NCBI GenBank assembly: GCA_002067795.1
Contig: MVQI01000062.1
Span: forward strand, 1 to 40,119
Length of the DNA stretch: 40,119 nt
Direction of reading: 5' to 3'
Origin: Methanosaeta sp. PtaB.Bin039
GTDB taxonomy: Archaea; Halobacteriota; Methanosarcinia; Methanotrichales; Methanotrichaceae
Shown piece after piece: positions 7,418-15,259 of the stretch. The notes under the pieces were generated by a model that did no database searches, had not been told where the DNA came from, and saw only the letters and a list, made by a program, of their open reading frames with translations. A program made the translations under genes and the position numbers. Each line of letters begins with the position of its first letter. The first letter of the stretch is position 1.

Positions 7418-8293
7418 TCAGTCAACCAGGCCGAACTTCTTCACGTTTGCATCGGCTATGGCCTGAATCTTTCTGATCAGCTCTGCACCGTCAGGGCTCT
7501 TGAACAGATGCCGGTAGCGGCCCTGAACCTTAAGATACTCCTCCACCGGCTTCTTCGACCTGATCTTCTTGACAGAAGCCAGCTCGCCGTTTATGTACTC
7601 GTACAGGGGCCACAGGCAGGTCTCCACAGATAGTCTGGAGAGCTCCACCGTGTTCCCAGCCTCGAAATTCCAGCCTGTGATACAAGGGGCATTCACCTGC
7701 AGGTAGGCCGGTCCGGGAGTGGCGATAGCCTTCTTGACCTTATTTCTCAGGTCCACCGGATAAGCCACTGAGGCGGTGGCCACATATGGAACCTTATGGG
7801 CAACGGCGATGGCAGGCATATCCTTCTTCGGCCTGGGATTTCCAAAGCTGGCTTTCCCAGAAGGGGTGGTGCTGGTGCTGGTGCCATATGGCGTGGAGCT
7901 GGATCGCTGAACACCCGTATTCATGTAAGCCTCGTTGTCGTAGCAGATGTACTTGACATTGTGGCCACGGTCGAACATCCCGGAGATGCAGCCCATGCCG
8001 ATATCGAGCGTGCTCCCGTCGCCTCCGATGACCAGTATGTTGATGTCGGTCTTGCCGAACCGCTTCAAGGCCACCTCTATGCCTGAAGCCACCGCAGAGG
8101 CGTTCTCGAATAGGGAGTGGACCCATGGCACCATCCAGGCAGACTCCGGATATGGGGTGGATACCACCTCCAGGCAGCCGGTGGGTGAAGCGACAACGGT
8201 GTTTGGTCCGGCGGCATCGAGGATCAGCTTGACCGTGGTGGGCATGGCGCAGCCAGCACAGGCCCGGTGCCCCGGAGCGAAAAGATTTTGCAT
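7418..8293 (-). CDS. porB: Pyruvate synthase (pyruvate:ferredoxin oxidoreductase) beta subunit
   Basis: The beta subunit holds thiamine diphosphate and one [4Fe-4S] cluster in the enzyme that makes pyruvate from acetyl-CoA, CO2 and reduced ferredoxin. The 291-residue product shows the cluster cysteines C12, C15, C40 and C204, the TPP-binding G-D-G at 91-93 and the Y-D-N-E-A-Y-M-N-T-G motif near 118-127. An AGGAGGT seven bases upstream points to the ATG at 8293 rather than the TTG at 8299. It is the fourth por gene, 12 bases after porA. Confidence 0.93.
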   Translation of the reverse strand: MQNLFAPGHRACAGCAMPTTVKLILDAAGPNTVVASPTGCLEVVSTPYPESAWMVPWVHSLFENASAVASGIEVALKRFGKTDINILVIGGDGSTLDIGMGCISGMFDRGHNVKYICYDNEAYMNTGVQRSSSTPYGTSTSTTPSGKASFGNPRPKKDMPAIAVAHKVPYVATASVAYPVDLRNKVKKAIATPGPAYLQVNAPCITGWNFEAGNTVELSRLSVETCLWPLYEYINGELASVKKIRSKKPVEEYLKVQGRYRHLFKSPDGAELIRKIQAIADANVKKFGLVD

Positions 8294-8305
8294 TGTCAAA
8301 ACCTC

Positions 8306-9484
8306 CTAAAGCAGCTCCTTCTTCAGATCCAGGAACTGGTAATCCGACTCTGCGACCCCGTCCTTGGCCCGGCTGGAGATCTCTACCATCTTCCTGATAT
8401 CGGTGACGGTGATGTCCCTGCCGCCAAGTCCAGCTGTGAATCCAAGGACCGGCATCCTCAGCTTGCTGTTGTAAAGCGCCGCTTTGAGGTCGGTGAGAAG
8501 GGCAGACTGGTTTCCAACCGTGGTATCCTTCTCGATGACCGCTATCACAGAGGCATCTTTCAGAGCTTTCTGCAGTGCCTCTGCTGGGAATGGCCGGTAG
8601 CTTCTGATCTTGGTCAAACCGACCTTGATTCCTTCGGCTCGCATCGAGTCGATGCAGTCCCGAATTGTGCCTATGACCGATCCCATGGTGACTATCATGA
8701 TCTCGGCATCCTCTGCATGATAGGTGTCGATCAGGCCGCCGTAGTATCGGCCAAAGATCTTCTGGAAATCAAGTGCAGCATCCACGATCTTCTGCTTTGC
8801 CCTGATCTGGGCATCCCACTGCATATAGCGATACTCAGTGAACTTGCTGGGATCGACGAAGGCCCCGAATGTCTTGGGATTGGCCGTGTCCAGAACTACG
8901 GCGGGGCGGTAGGGCGGAAGGTAGCTGTCCACTTTATCCTGCTCAAGAAGATAGACCGGCTCGTAAACGTGGGTGAGGATAAATCCGTCCATGCAGACCA
9001 TTACGGGCAGCAGTATGTCAGGATCCTCAGCGATCTTGTAAGCCTGGGGAGTCATGTCGACGGCTTCCTGCACGTTCTCGGCGTAGAGCTGAATCCACCC
9101 TGAGTCGCGAGCGCCCACGCTGTCCTGCTGATCGTTCCAGATGTTCAGAGGTGCGCCCAATGCCCTGTTGGCCACCGTCATAACCAGCGGCAGCCGCAGG
9201 CCTGAGGAGTTATAAAGCACCTCCCACATCAGGGCCAGCCCCTGGCTTGTGGTGGATGAGTAGCAGCGAGCGCCCACCACAGATGCGCCAACAAGGGATG
9301 AGAGGGCAGAGAACTCCGAATCCACGGTCAAAAACTCAGTATTGAGCTTTCCATCAGCCACCAGTTGTGACAGGTGCTCTACAATATGGGTCTGGGGGGT
9401 GATGGGGTAGGCGGAGATCACGTCTGGCCGGCAACACATCACCGCGTGAGCCACGGCATGTGACCCTTCAATGACCTTCATCAT
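8306..9484 (-). CDS. porA: Pyruvate synthase alpha subunit
   Basis: The 392-residue alpha subunit forms the pyrimidine-binding side of the TPP site and the transketolase C-like domain. Visible family features are Y-P-I-T-P-Q-T near residues 26-32, the T-V-D-S-E-F-S-A stretch, the S-S-T-T-S-Q-G-L motif, and the later T-M-G-S-V and E-K-D-T-T-V-G-N regions. The start is one of two successive ATG codons directly after the porD TAG, with GGAG just upstream. The substrate is taken as pyruvate from the four-gene set and sequence type; related 2-oxoacid enzymes differ subtly. Confidence 0.92.
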   Translation of the reverse strand: MMKVIEGSHAVAHAVMCCRPDVISAYPITPQTHIVEHLSQLVADGKLNTEFLTVDSEFSALSSLVGASVVGARCYSSTTSQGLALMWEVLYNSSGLRLPLVMTVANRALGAPLNIWNDQQDSVGARDSGWIQLYAENVQEAVDMTPQAYKIAEDPDILLPVMVCMDGFILTHVYEPVYLLEQDKVDSYLPPYRPAVVLDTANPKTFGAFVDPSKFTEYRYMQWDAQIRAKQKIVDAALDFQKIFGRYYGGLIDTYHAEDAEIMIVTMGSVIGTIRDCIDSMRAEGIKVGLTKIRSYRPFPAEALQKALKDASVIAVIEKDTTVGNQSALLTDLKAALYNSKLRMPVLGFTAGLGGRDITVTDIRKMVEISSRAKDGVAESDYQFLDLKKELL

Positions 9485-9742
9485 CTATTTCTCCTCCAGG
9501 ATCATGGTTATGGCTTTTCGCGGGCATTCATGAGAACAGATTCCGCAGCCTTTGCAGTAGTCCAGGTCAGGCACGAAAAGCCCTTCGACCTGATGAATGC
9601 AGGCCTCCGGACAGTATATCTCGCAGAGGCTGCACTTGATGCACTTTTTATGGTCAACAACTGGCGCGAAGGTGCGCCAAGCGCCAGTCTTGGTAACCAT
9701 GGTGCTGCCGGGCTCCACCACGGCTCCTATGGTCAGCTTCAT
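9485..9742 (-). CDS. porD: Pyruvate synthase delta subunit (2[4Fe-4S] ferredoxin)
   Basis: This 85-residue ferredoxin-like subunit passes electrons between the TPP centre and external ferredoxin. Two classical cluster motifs are visible, [12 protein letters not shown] and [12 protein letters not shown], each C-x2-C-x2-C-x3-C-P. The N-terminal 33 residues form the usual delta-subunit arm. Its ATG overlaps the end of porG by four bases (ATGA), which suggests translational coupling. Confidence 0.95.
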   Translation of the reverse strand: MKLTIGAVVEPGSTMVTKTGAWRTFAPVVDHKKCIKCSLCEIYCPEACIHQVEGLFVPDLDYCKGCGICSHECPRKAITMILEEK

Positions 9743-10278
9743 TTGCTCACCCTCTCAAAAGCGGTCTTTATGGCCAGCAGGTTCTTGTTGGCCAGCTCTC
9801 CCGAGAACTTTGTCATCAGAGCTTTGTTCAGCGACTCCAGCTTGATCTCGCCGGTTGAGCCGCAAAAGGCGCCCAGCATAGTTGTGTTCACGATGGGACG
9901 GCCGAGAGTCTCCATGGCGATCTTTGTGGCGTCTATGGCCACCACCTCGGCCTTGGTATTCAGATTCAGGGCCGAAGGTTGCCGATCTGTGTTGATTATG
10001 ATCTTTCCGGTCCCTTTGAGTCCGCTGGCCACGTCCACGACGTCCAGAAGGGTTACGTCCTGGACCACCACGTAGTCCGGCTCATATATCTGACTCCTTA
10101 TCCGTATCGGATCGTCCGCGATCCTGGCGAACGCCATTACTGGCGCACCCCTGCGTTCCACGCCGAAAGCCGGAAACGCCTGGGAATACCGCCCATCCTC
10201 GTAGGCCGCGATGGCAATCATCTCGGCAGCCGTTACGGCACCCTGTCCGCCCCGGCCATGAAACCGTATCTCCTTCAC
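9739..10278 (-). CDS. porG: Pyruvate synthase gamma subunit
   Basis: The 179-residue gamma subunit carries the CoA-interacting domain of archaeal 2-oxoacid:ferredoxin oxidoreductases. The family motif [13 protein letters not shown] occupies residues 6-18, followed by [14 protein letters not shown]. The start is a GTG at 10278, with AGGAGG nine bases upstream. It is the first gene of the order gamma-delta-alpha-beta. The gene is also called porC in some archaea. Confidence 0.93.
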   Translation of the reverse strand: MKEIRFHGRGGQGAVTAAEMIAIAAYEDGRYSQAFPAFGVERRGAPVMAFARIADDPIRIRSQIYEPDYVVVQDVTLLDVVDVASGLKGTGKIIINTDRQPSALNLNTKAEVVAIDATKIAMETLGRPIVNTTMLGAFCGSTGEIKLESLNKALMTKFSGELANKNLLAIKTAFERVSK

Positions 10279-10312
10279 CGGCAGAGACCTCCTCGCCCGC
10301 GAAAGCCGCGAC

Positions 10313-10324
10313 GGGATATAGCTT
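10313..10324 (-). promoter_or_regulatory. Probable por operon promoter (TATA box)
   Basis: The minus strand reads AAGCTATATCCC about 38 bases upstream of the GTG start of porG, in the 180-base divergent gap to the gene at 10459. The predicted start site is close to the AGGAGG ribosome binding site, so the leader would be short. Confidence 0.4.
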
Positions 10325-10458
10325 TTTCGGAGAGGCGTCTATCGACATCTGCTGGGGGATTGGGTTTATGAACCAGGAGACAGCTTCACATATGGGCTGG
10401 GGAATATGGTACTCTCAGATCGGGGTGGAGGATAGAAAGCTTTAAATGAGGGCGGGAG

Positions 10459-11193
10459 ATGGGAGACGAACCCAAGTCAGAGACCCTTGAAAGCGGTCTA
10501 GAGGCTCGAAAAGAGATGAAGACAAACGAAGAACTCCTCTTCGTCGTCAAGAACGCTCAGGCCAGCCTGCCTGAGGGAATGAACCATCGAATAAACGACA
10601 TCCTGGCATTCGTAGAGGGAATGGCCCCCTTCCTTGAGAAGGATACTGTAGTGACCATGAAGTGCAGGACCTGTGACCATTATTCCTCCTGCTTCTTTCC
10701 CCTTGAGAACGACTTCGGGGTGGTGGACCGGCATGCCTATTGTCATCAAAAGAAGATGCCAATTCACCATCTGACCCTTCTGGCCGTGGCCAAATGTCTT
10801 AATCACTCCATGGAGGGACAGACAGAGGCCCAAAATCTGGCCATCTCCCTTGCCGAGATCGATCTGAAGCCGGCCCTGAAGGACCGCAAGCATTACGACA
10901 GACAGACATTCGCCAACTTCCCGGTGGAACTGGACCTGCGAAAGGAAGGTGAGCGGCTGGTTCTTCAGGTAGGGCATCGCGCTGGGGACGAGTTCGTGAA
11001 TGGGGACATACGGATGACCGTTCTCAGGAGATCGGACCCATCCTTTGGCTCCTCTACTCCGCGGGTGGACCCGCCGGGCTTGGCCCTGGCAGTGGAGGGA
11101 CCAAAGACCTCTTTGCGCCAGCTGGGACTTGAGGATGTCCTGGAGAAGTCAGCTCGTGAGAGGGGATTTGCCCTGAACTATATTGAGAGTTGA
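10459..11193 (+). CDS. Conserved-looking protein of unknown function with a cysteine/histidine cluster
   Basis: The 244-residue soluble product has a charged N-terminus, a central cluster (C-R-T-C-D-H-Y-S-S-C-F, then a Y-C-H and H-H about 20 residues later, near residues 69-103) that could bind zinc or an iron-sulfur cluster, and a beta-rich C-terminal half. I do not recognise the family. The start is uncertain: ATG 10459 follows GGGCGGGAG directly, while a second ATG at 10516 begins MKTNEELLF. A TTTAAA box lies at 10441-10446, close enough that the transcript might begin near the first ATG, favouring the second start or a leaderless message. It is divergent from the por operon. Confidence 0.6.
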   Translation: MGDEPKSETLESGLEARKEMKTNEELLFVVKNAQASLPEGMNHRINDILAFVEGMAPFLEKDTVVTMKCRTCDHYSSCFFPLENDFGVVDRHAYCHQKKMPIHHLTLLAVAKCLNHSMEGQTEAQNLAISLAEIDLKPALKDRKHYDRQTFANFPVELDLRKEGERLVLQVGHRAGDEFVNGDIRMTVLRRSDPSFGSSTPRVDPPGLALAVEGPKTSLRQLGLEDVLEKSARERGFALNYIES

Positions 11194-11387
11194 GGCAGGC
11201 AGGGCATTGAAATGAGGGCTTGACGGCTGCTGCAATGCTCCTCGGGGTCGCTGCTTACCGATAACGGCCATTTCGATCGTACGATTCTTCTTAAAAAAAG
11301 GTTTTGCAGGGGGAGGTCGGGGTCTGAGGTGTGGTCCTTCACAGATAGATATATGTGATATGGCCAGGCAAAAGGGGACAGTTGTAG
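11194..11387. other. Intergenic region with a probable promoter for the downstream unit
   Basis: No gene is recognised between the stop at 11193 and the small frame at 11388. A TATA-like GATATATG at 11348-11355 could drive the small ORF and the PIN-ATPase gene, with transcription from about 11378. No T-run terminator for the upstream gene is seen. Confidence 0.35.
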
Positions 11388-11636
11388 ATTTCAGCCCTCC
11401 TCGGTATCTGGGACGGGGGAAAGATAGATGGCGAGCGTATCCAAAAGAAGTCAGCATGCGAAGAAGATATTGGCTTAGCTTCCCTAAAAGGAGAATCTGA
11501 GAAGAGCAGCATTTACGGGGAGATCGGATACCAGGTGATTTTGGCAGGCGGCGGCAGGCTGATCGTAGACCTGCCGCCTGATGACATGCCGAAGGAGATC
11601 CCGGTCTACCCCATAGTTGTGAAGGATGTTTCTTGA
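11388..11636 (+). CDS. Possible small ORF or gene remnant coupled to the PIN-ATPase gene (start not identified)
   Basis: A frame is open from 11388 to a TGA at 11634-11636. Its last third looks protein-like: a V-I-L-A-G-G-G-R-L-I-V-D-L strand pair, then P-P-D-D-M-P-K-E-I-P and V-Y-P-I-V-V-K. The frame has no ATG, GTG or TTG before the GTG at 11535, which would give only 33 residues. The TGA ends one base before the ATG of the PIN-ATPase gene, and that ATG lacks its own clear ribosome binding site, so translational coupling is plausible. Alternatives are a frameshifted larger gene, a short peptide starting at 11535 or chance. Confidence 0.3.
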   Translation: MSALLGIWDGGKIDGERIQKKSACEEDIGLASLKGESEKSSIYGEIGYQVILAGGGRLIVDLPPDDMPKEIPVYPIVVKDVS

Positions 11637-11637
11637 G

Positions 11638-13449
11638 ATGGTGCAATATCTAGTGCCTGATACCAGCGTGGTCATCGACGGCCGGGTCTCTGCCCGGGTC
11701 AAGACCGGCGGATTGTCCGGCAAGAGGGTAGTGGTCCCGGAGGCTGTTGTGGCCGAGCTGGAGGCCCAGGCCAACCACGGCCGGGAGACCGGGATAAAGG
11801 GTCTGGAAGAGCTGCGAAGGCTCTCAGAGCTGGCCAAGGCCGGCAAGATCGAGCTGGAGTATGTGGGGACAAGGCCTGACCTTGACCAGATCAAGCTGGC
11901 TGGAGGAGGAGAGATAGATGCCATGATACGGGACGTTGCCCTGGAACTGGGCGCCTCCTTCCTGACCAGCGACTCCATACAGTACAGGGTAGCCCAGGCT
12001 ATGGGCCTGGATGTGGAATACGTGAGGCCGCAAAGGGACGAGGTCAAGAGCATCAGCCTTGAGAAGTACTTCACGGCCGATACCCTCTCGATTCATCTGA
12101 AAGAGGGCGCGGTCCCCATGGCCAAGCGAGGCAAAGTTGGAGATTTCTCGCTGGTAAAGCTGGACGACAAGCCCATGCGCGAGAGGGAGCTGCGCGAGAT
12201 GTCCAGGGAGATCTACGAGCGGGTTAAGGCCGATCCAGAAGGCTACATCGAGATGGAGAAGAACGGGGCAGCCATAATCCAGCTGGGACCTGTGAGGATA
12301 GCAATCGCCAAGCCACCGTTCTCCGACGGCCTGGAGATCACTGCTGTGCGGCCGGTTGCCAGGGTGGGGCTGGACACGTACCGGCACGCTGACGTCTTGA
12401 AGTCCAGGCTTCAGGAAGGTCAGAGGGGAATTCTGATCGCAGGTCCCCCCGGATCTGGAAAGTCCACCTTTGCCGCCGGAGTGGCTGAGTTCCTTCTCAA
12501 ATGCAGCCGTGTCGTCAAGACCCTGGAGTCGCCGCGCGATCTGCAGGTTCCAAACGAGATCACCCAGTATGCGCCATTAGAGGGGTCGATGGAGGCCTCG
12601 GCCGAGATCCTCCTGCTGGTCCGGCCGGATTATACTATCTACGACGAGGTAAGAAAGACAAAGGACTTCCTCGTCTTCGCCGACATGCGCCTGGCAGGCG
12701 TCGGCATGATCGGCGTCGTGCACGCAAACAAGCCGATCGACGCGCTGCAGCGTCTCTTGGGCCGGGTCGAGCTTGGTATGATACCACAGGTGGTCGACAC
12801 CGTCGTCTTCATCGAGAAGGGGGAGGTGACCAAGCTCATGGAAGTAGAGTTCGTGGTCAAGGTCCCCGATGGTATGGTGGAGGCTGACCTCGCCCGTCCG
12901 GTGATCGTGGTCAGGGATTTCGAGACCAGGGCTGTCGAGTACGAGATGTACACCTATGGCGACCAGATAGTGGTCATGGCTGTCTCCAAGGCTCCGAAGA
13001 AGCCGATATGGAAGCTGGCCTCCAGGGAGATCGAGAAGGAGCTGGCCCAGCATGTCAAGGGCCCATTTGAGGTGGAGATGCTTACCGACTCCAGCATGGT
13101 CGTAACCGTCCCGGAGAAGGAGGCGGCCCGGGTGATAGGCAAGTCGGGACGGAATATCGAACAGATCGAGAGAACGCTTGGAATGCGCATAGATGTGCGC
13201 ACGAGGGACATACCCCAGATCATCGTGCCTCGTGTGGAGGAAACCACGCGCCATCTGGTGCTCTGGGTTGGGGAGGGGGCTGGGGAGAGCGCCGAGGTCT
13301 TCATAGGCGGCGACCTGGTCTTCACCGCCACGATAGGCAGGCGTGGTGACATCCGCATGGCCAAGTCAACCGAGATGTCCAAGCAGATCCTCAGACGACT
13401 GAAAAAGGGCGACCGGCTTGAGGTCAGGCTCATAGCCCCTGCGGAGTGA
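11638..13449 (+). CDS. PIN domain-ATPase-KH domain protein (PINA/COG1855 type)
   Basis: The 603-residue archaeal protein combines an N-terminal PIN nuclease domain (V-P-D-T-S-V-V-I-D-G-R at the start supplies acidic active-site residues), a PilT/RecA-like ATPase with Walker A GPPGSGKS at 269-276, and a KH-type RNA-binding domain with V-I-G-K-S-G near 499-504. Relatives form hexameric ATPases; the Sulfolobus PINA has been linked to Holliday-junction processing, but a role in RNA metabolism is equally suggested by the KH domain. ATG 11638 is chosen because it begins MVQYLVPDTS; ATG 11626 is also open. A strong hairpin terminator follows at 13455. Confidence 0.9.
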   Translation: MVQYLVPDTSVVIDGRVSARVKTGGLSGKRVVVPEAVVAELEAQANHGRETGIKGLEELRRLSELAKAGKIELEYVGTRPDLDQIKLAGGGEIDAMIRDVALELGASFLTSDSIQYRVAQAMGLDVEYVRPQRDEVKSISLEKYFTADTLSIHLKEGAVPMAKRGKVGDFSLVKLDDKPMRERELREMSREIYERVKADPEGYIEMEKNGAAIIQLGPVRIAIAKPPFSDGLEITAVRPVARVGLDTYRHADVLKSRLQEGQRGILIAGPPGSGKSTFAAGVAEFLLKCSRVVKTLESPRDLQVPNEITQYAPLEGSMEASAEILLLVRPDYTIYDEVRKTKDFLVFADMRLAGVGMIGVVHANKPIDALQRLLGRVELGMIPQVVDTVVFIEKGEVTKLMEVEFVVKVPDGMVEADLARPVIVVRDFETRAVEYEMYTYGDQIVVMAVSKAPKKPIWKLASREIEKELAQHVKGPFEVEMLTDSSMVVTVPEKEAARVIGKSGRNIEQIERTLGMRIDVRTRDIPQIIVPRVEETTRHLVLWVGEGAGESAEVFIGGDLVFTATIGRRGDIRMAKSTEMSKQILRRLKKGDRLEVRLIAPAE

Positions 13450-13454
13450 TCGGG

Positions 13455-13479
13455 AAATACCCGGGAGCCCGGGTATTTT
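13455..13479 (+). terminator. Hairpin terminator after the PIN-ATPase gene
   Basis: AAATACCCGGG at 13455-13465 and CCCGGGTATTT at 13468-13478 are exact reverse complements around two bases, and the right arm ends in TTTT. A second T-run (six T) stands at 13529-13534. Both precede the convergent DUF63 gene. Confidence 0.65.
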
Positions 13480-13555
13480 ACCGTATCAACTATTCTTACC
13501 GGATTTCGCCTCCAGGGCAGGCGGCTCCTTTTTTAAGGCCTCGTTACATGACAGG

Positions 13556-14365
13556 TCAGATGCCAAGTGCCATTCTCAGGCTATTTCTGACCGCTGGAGC
13601 CAGCCCGAGCACCAGGAGCGCCAGGCTCAGCAGAGCTAGGAGGTCGCGGTCCTCCGGAGGGTGGCGGTCGAGCAGGTACAGGACTGGCAGCAGCACAGCC
13701 AGCTTGAGGGGATACATCACTGCTGCCGTACCCGCCGACTCTATCAGCATCGTGGGGACAACGTGCTTCTCCACGTATCCCAGGAAGTCAACTCCCAGAA
13801 ACGTGGAGCTGGCATCCAGCATGTGGGCGGAAAGTATTGCAAGGCTCAAGCGGTCCTCGAGGAAACTCCAGCGTCTGCCCACTGACCAGCGCACTATGAG
13901 GGTTAGCCCTCCGCCAAGAATTAGCACCAGCGGCAAAATCCACGGTCGGATCACGCCCAAAGGCAGTAGCAGGCCCAGGTTGAGCACGGTCCAGGTTGCG
14001 CCAGTGGCAATGTAGAGTCGCCGATCTCCCAGGAGGCGCAGGCTGATTGCAAGGCAGAGGACGGCTATCAGGGCTACCAGGAAGTAGACCAGCGGCGTGA
14101 TCAAGAGATAGCTCAATGGAGGCGCCACCAATGAGGCATCCTCCACCACCCTCAAGGACGATCCGGCCAGGATGAAAGGGATGGTGTCCAATATAAATGG
14201 GCCGTCCAGGTGAAGACCGGTTCTCTGAAAGGCCCTGGCCAAAAAGAGTAGCGATACGCCCAGAAGAACCGCCCAGGTGAGCGTGTTGACCGGATTGTAG
14301 CCACTATCCTGGACAATTGGCCCGATGTAGTATCTCCAGAGCAGATCCTGCAGCTCAGGGATCAT
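13556..14365 (-). CDS. DUF63 family integral membrane protein
   Basis: The 269-residue product is almost entirely hydrophobic, with about seven or eight transmembrane segments, and matches archaeal DUF63 proteins in length and in the motifs Y-N-P-V-N-T-L-T-W near residue 25, the R-V-V-E-D-A stretch near 72 and the H-M-L-D-A-S-S-T-F region near 180. No function is established for the family. GGAGGG lies six bases before the ATG. It is convergent with the PIN-ATPase gene and divergent from psmB. Confidence 0.85.
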   Translation of the reverse strand: MIPELQDLLWRYYIGPIVQDSGYNPVNTLTWAVLLGVSLLFLARAFQRTGLHLDGPFILDTIPFILAGSSLRVVEDASLVAPPLSYLLITPLVYFLVALIAVLCLAISLRLLGDRRLYIATGATWTVLNLGLLLPLGVIRPWILPLVLILGGGLTLIVRWSVGRRWSFLEDRLSLAILSAHMLDASSTFLGVDFLGYVEKHVVPTMLIESAGTAAVMYPLKLAVLLPVLYLLDRHPPEDRDLLALLSLALLVLGLAPAVRNSLRMALGI

Positions 14366-14544
14366 CCTAGCCCTCCGCCGGCTGGACAGTCGGGGAGACG
14401 AACGAAGGGCGACGGCCTGGAACTGACGTGCATACGATATTATCCTTAGGCCATGGAGGATATCTCACTGGCGCTTCCTGCGCTCTGATCGTTGCCTCTT
14501 TGGCCTGCTGATCCAGGATATAATCGCTTGGCAGGAGGCAAATA
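14366..14544. other. Divergent intergenic region upstream of psmB
   Basis: With the adjoining promoter this is a 249-base gap. Apart from the psmB promoter at 14545 I see no gene and no clear TATA box for the DUF63 gene. Confidence 0.35.
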
Positions 14545-14560
14545 CGGAAAGTATATATAT
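14545..14560 (+). promoter_or_regulatory. psmB promoter (BRE and TATA box)
   Basis: CGGAAAGTATATATAT is a purine BRE followed by a strong TATA box. A start site about 25 bases downstream gives a leader of roughly 30 bases, consistent with the GAGGT ribosome binding site before the ATG at 14615. Confidence 0.7.
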
Positions 14561-14614
14561 GGACTGGGGAGAAGTGGGTGCAACAGTTTTTTGCTTTTAG
14601 TTCGAGGTATATAG

Positions 14615-15238
14615 ATGGTCGAGGCGTTCAAAGGTACAACTACGGTAGGGATAGTCTGTGATGGGGGTGTGGTACTGGCATCTGAGAGCCGGGCCACCAT
14701 GGGCAATTTTATCGCCAGCAGGACGGCAAGGAAGATCTATCAGATCGATGACCTGGTAGGCCTCACCACGGCTGGCGTGGTTGGGGATGCTCAGTCCCTG
14801 GTTAGGATGATCCAGGCCGAGGCCAGGCTGTACCGAATGCAAAAGGGTGAGCCCTTGACCATGAAAGCCATCACATCTTTATTATCCAATGTTCTCTCTG
14901 CCCGCCGTTATTATCCGTACCTTGTACAGCTGGTTGTGGGCGGAGTGGACAAACAGGGACCAAGCATCTACTCGCTGGACGCCCTTGGCGGCCAGATAGA
15001 GGAGCACGATACGGTCTCTACCGGTTCCGGCTCTCCCATAGCTTATGGCGTGCTTGAGGCACTTTATAAGCCAGGCCTCAACTTAAAGGAGGGATCGGTC
15101 CTGGGGGTAAGGGCGATAGCTAATGCCATGAAGAGGGATTCTGCTTCTGGAAATGCCATCGCTCTGGTCAGGATCACGAAGGACGGATATGAGGAGGTCT
15201 CTGCCCAAGAGGTAGCGGAGATACAGAGCTCATTCTAA
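14615..15238 (+). CDS. psmB: Proteasome beta subunit
   Basis: The 207-residue precursor of the catalytic 20S proteasome subunit has a seven-residue propeptide (MVEAFKG) before the nucleophile T8 in G-T-T-T-V-G. Mature residue 17 is glutamate (S-E-S-R-A-T) where aspartate is common, the active-site lysine lies in T-A-R-K-I-Y-Q-I, and the M-K-R-D-S-A-S-G-N motif near the end carries the remaining catalytic aspartate and serine. GAGGT lies six bases before the ATG. The next gene is aCPSF1, a pairing seen in other euryarchaea. Confidence 0.96.
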   Translation: MVEAFKGTTTVGIVCDGGVVLASESRATMGNFIASRTARKIYQIDDLVGLTTAGVVGDAQSLVRMIQAEARLYRMQKGEPLTMKAITSLLSNVLSARRYYPYLVQLVVGGVDKQGPSIYSLDALGGQIEEHDTVSTGSGSPIAYGVLEALYKPGLNLKEGSVLGVRAIANAMKRDSASGNAIALVRITKDGYEEVSAQEVAEIQSSF

Positions 15239-15240
15239 TC

Positions 15241-15247
15241 TTTTTTT
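15241..15247 (+). terminator. T7 tract between psmB and aCPSF1
   Basis: Seven consecutive T stand three bases after the psmB stop (15236-15238) and 12 bases before the aCPSF1 start. Archaeal transcription ends at such U-rich tracts, helped by aCPSF1 itself, so this is a plausible partial terminator for psmB. There is no hairpin. Confidence 0.45.
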
Positions 15248-15259
15248 GGATGTGTTCTT

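Noticed and set aside
11484-13433. Long minus-strand frames opposite the PIN-ATPase gene
   Set aside because: They are shadows of a GC-rich coding strand; the plus strand encodes recognised PIN, P-loop and KH motifs.
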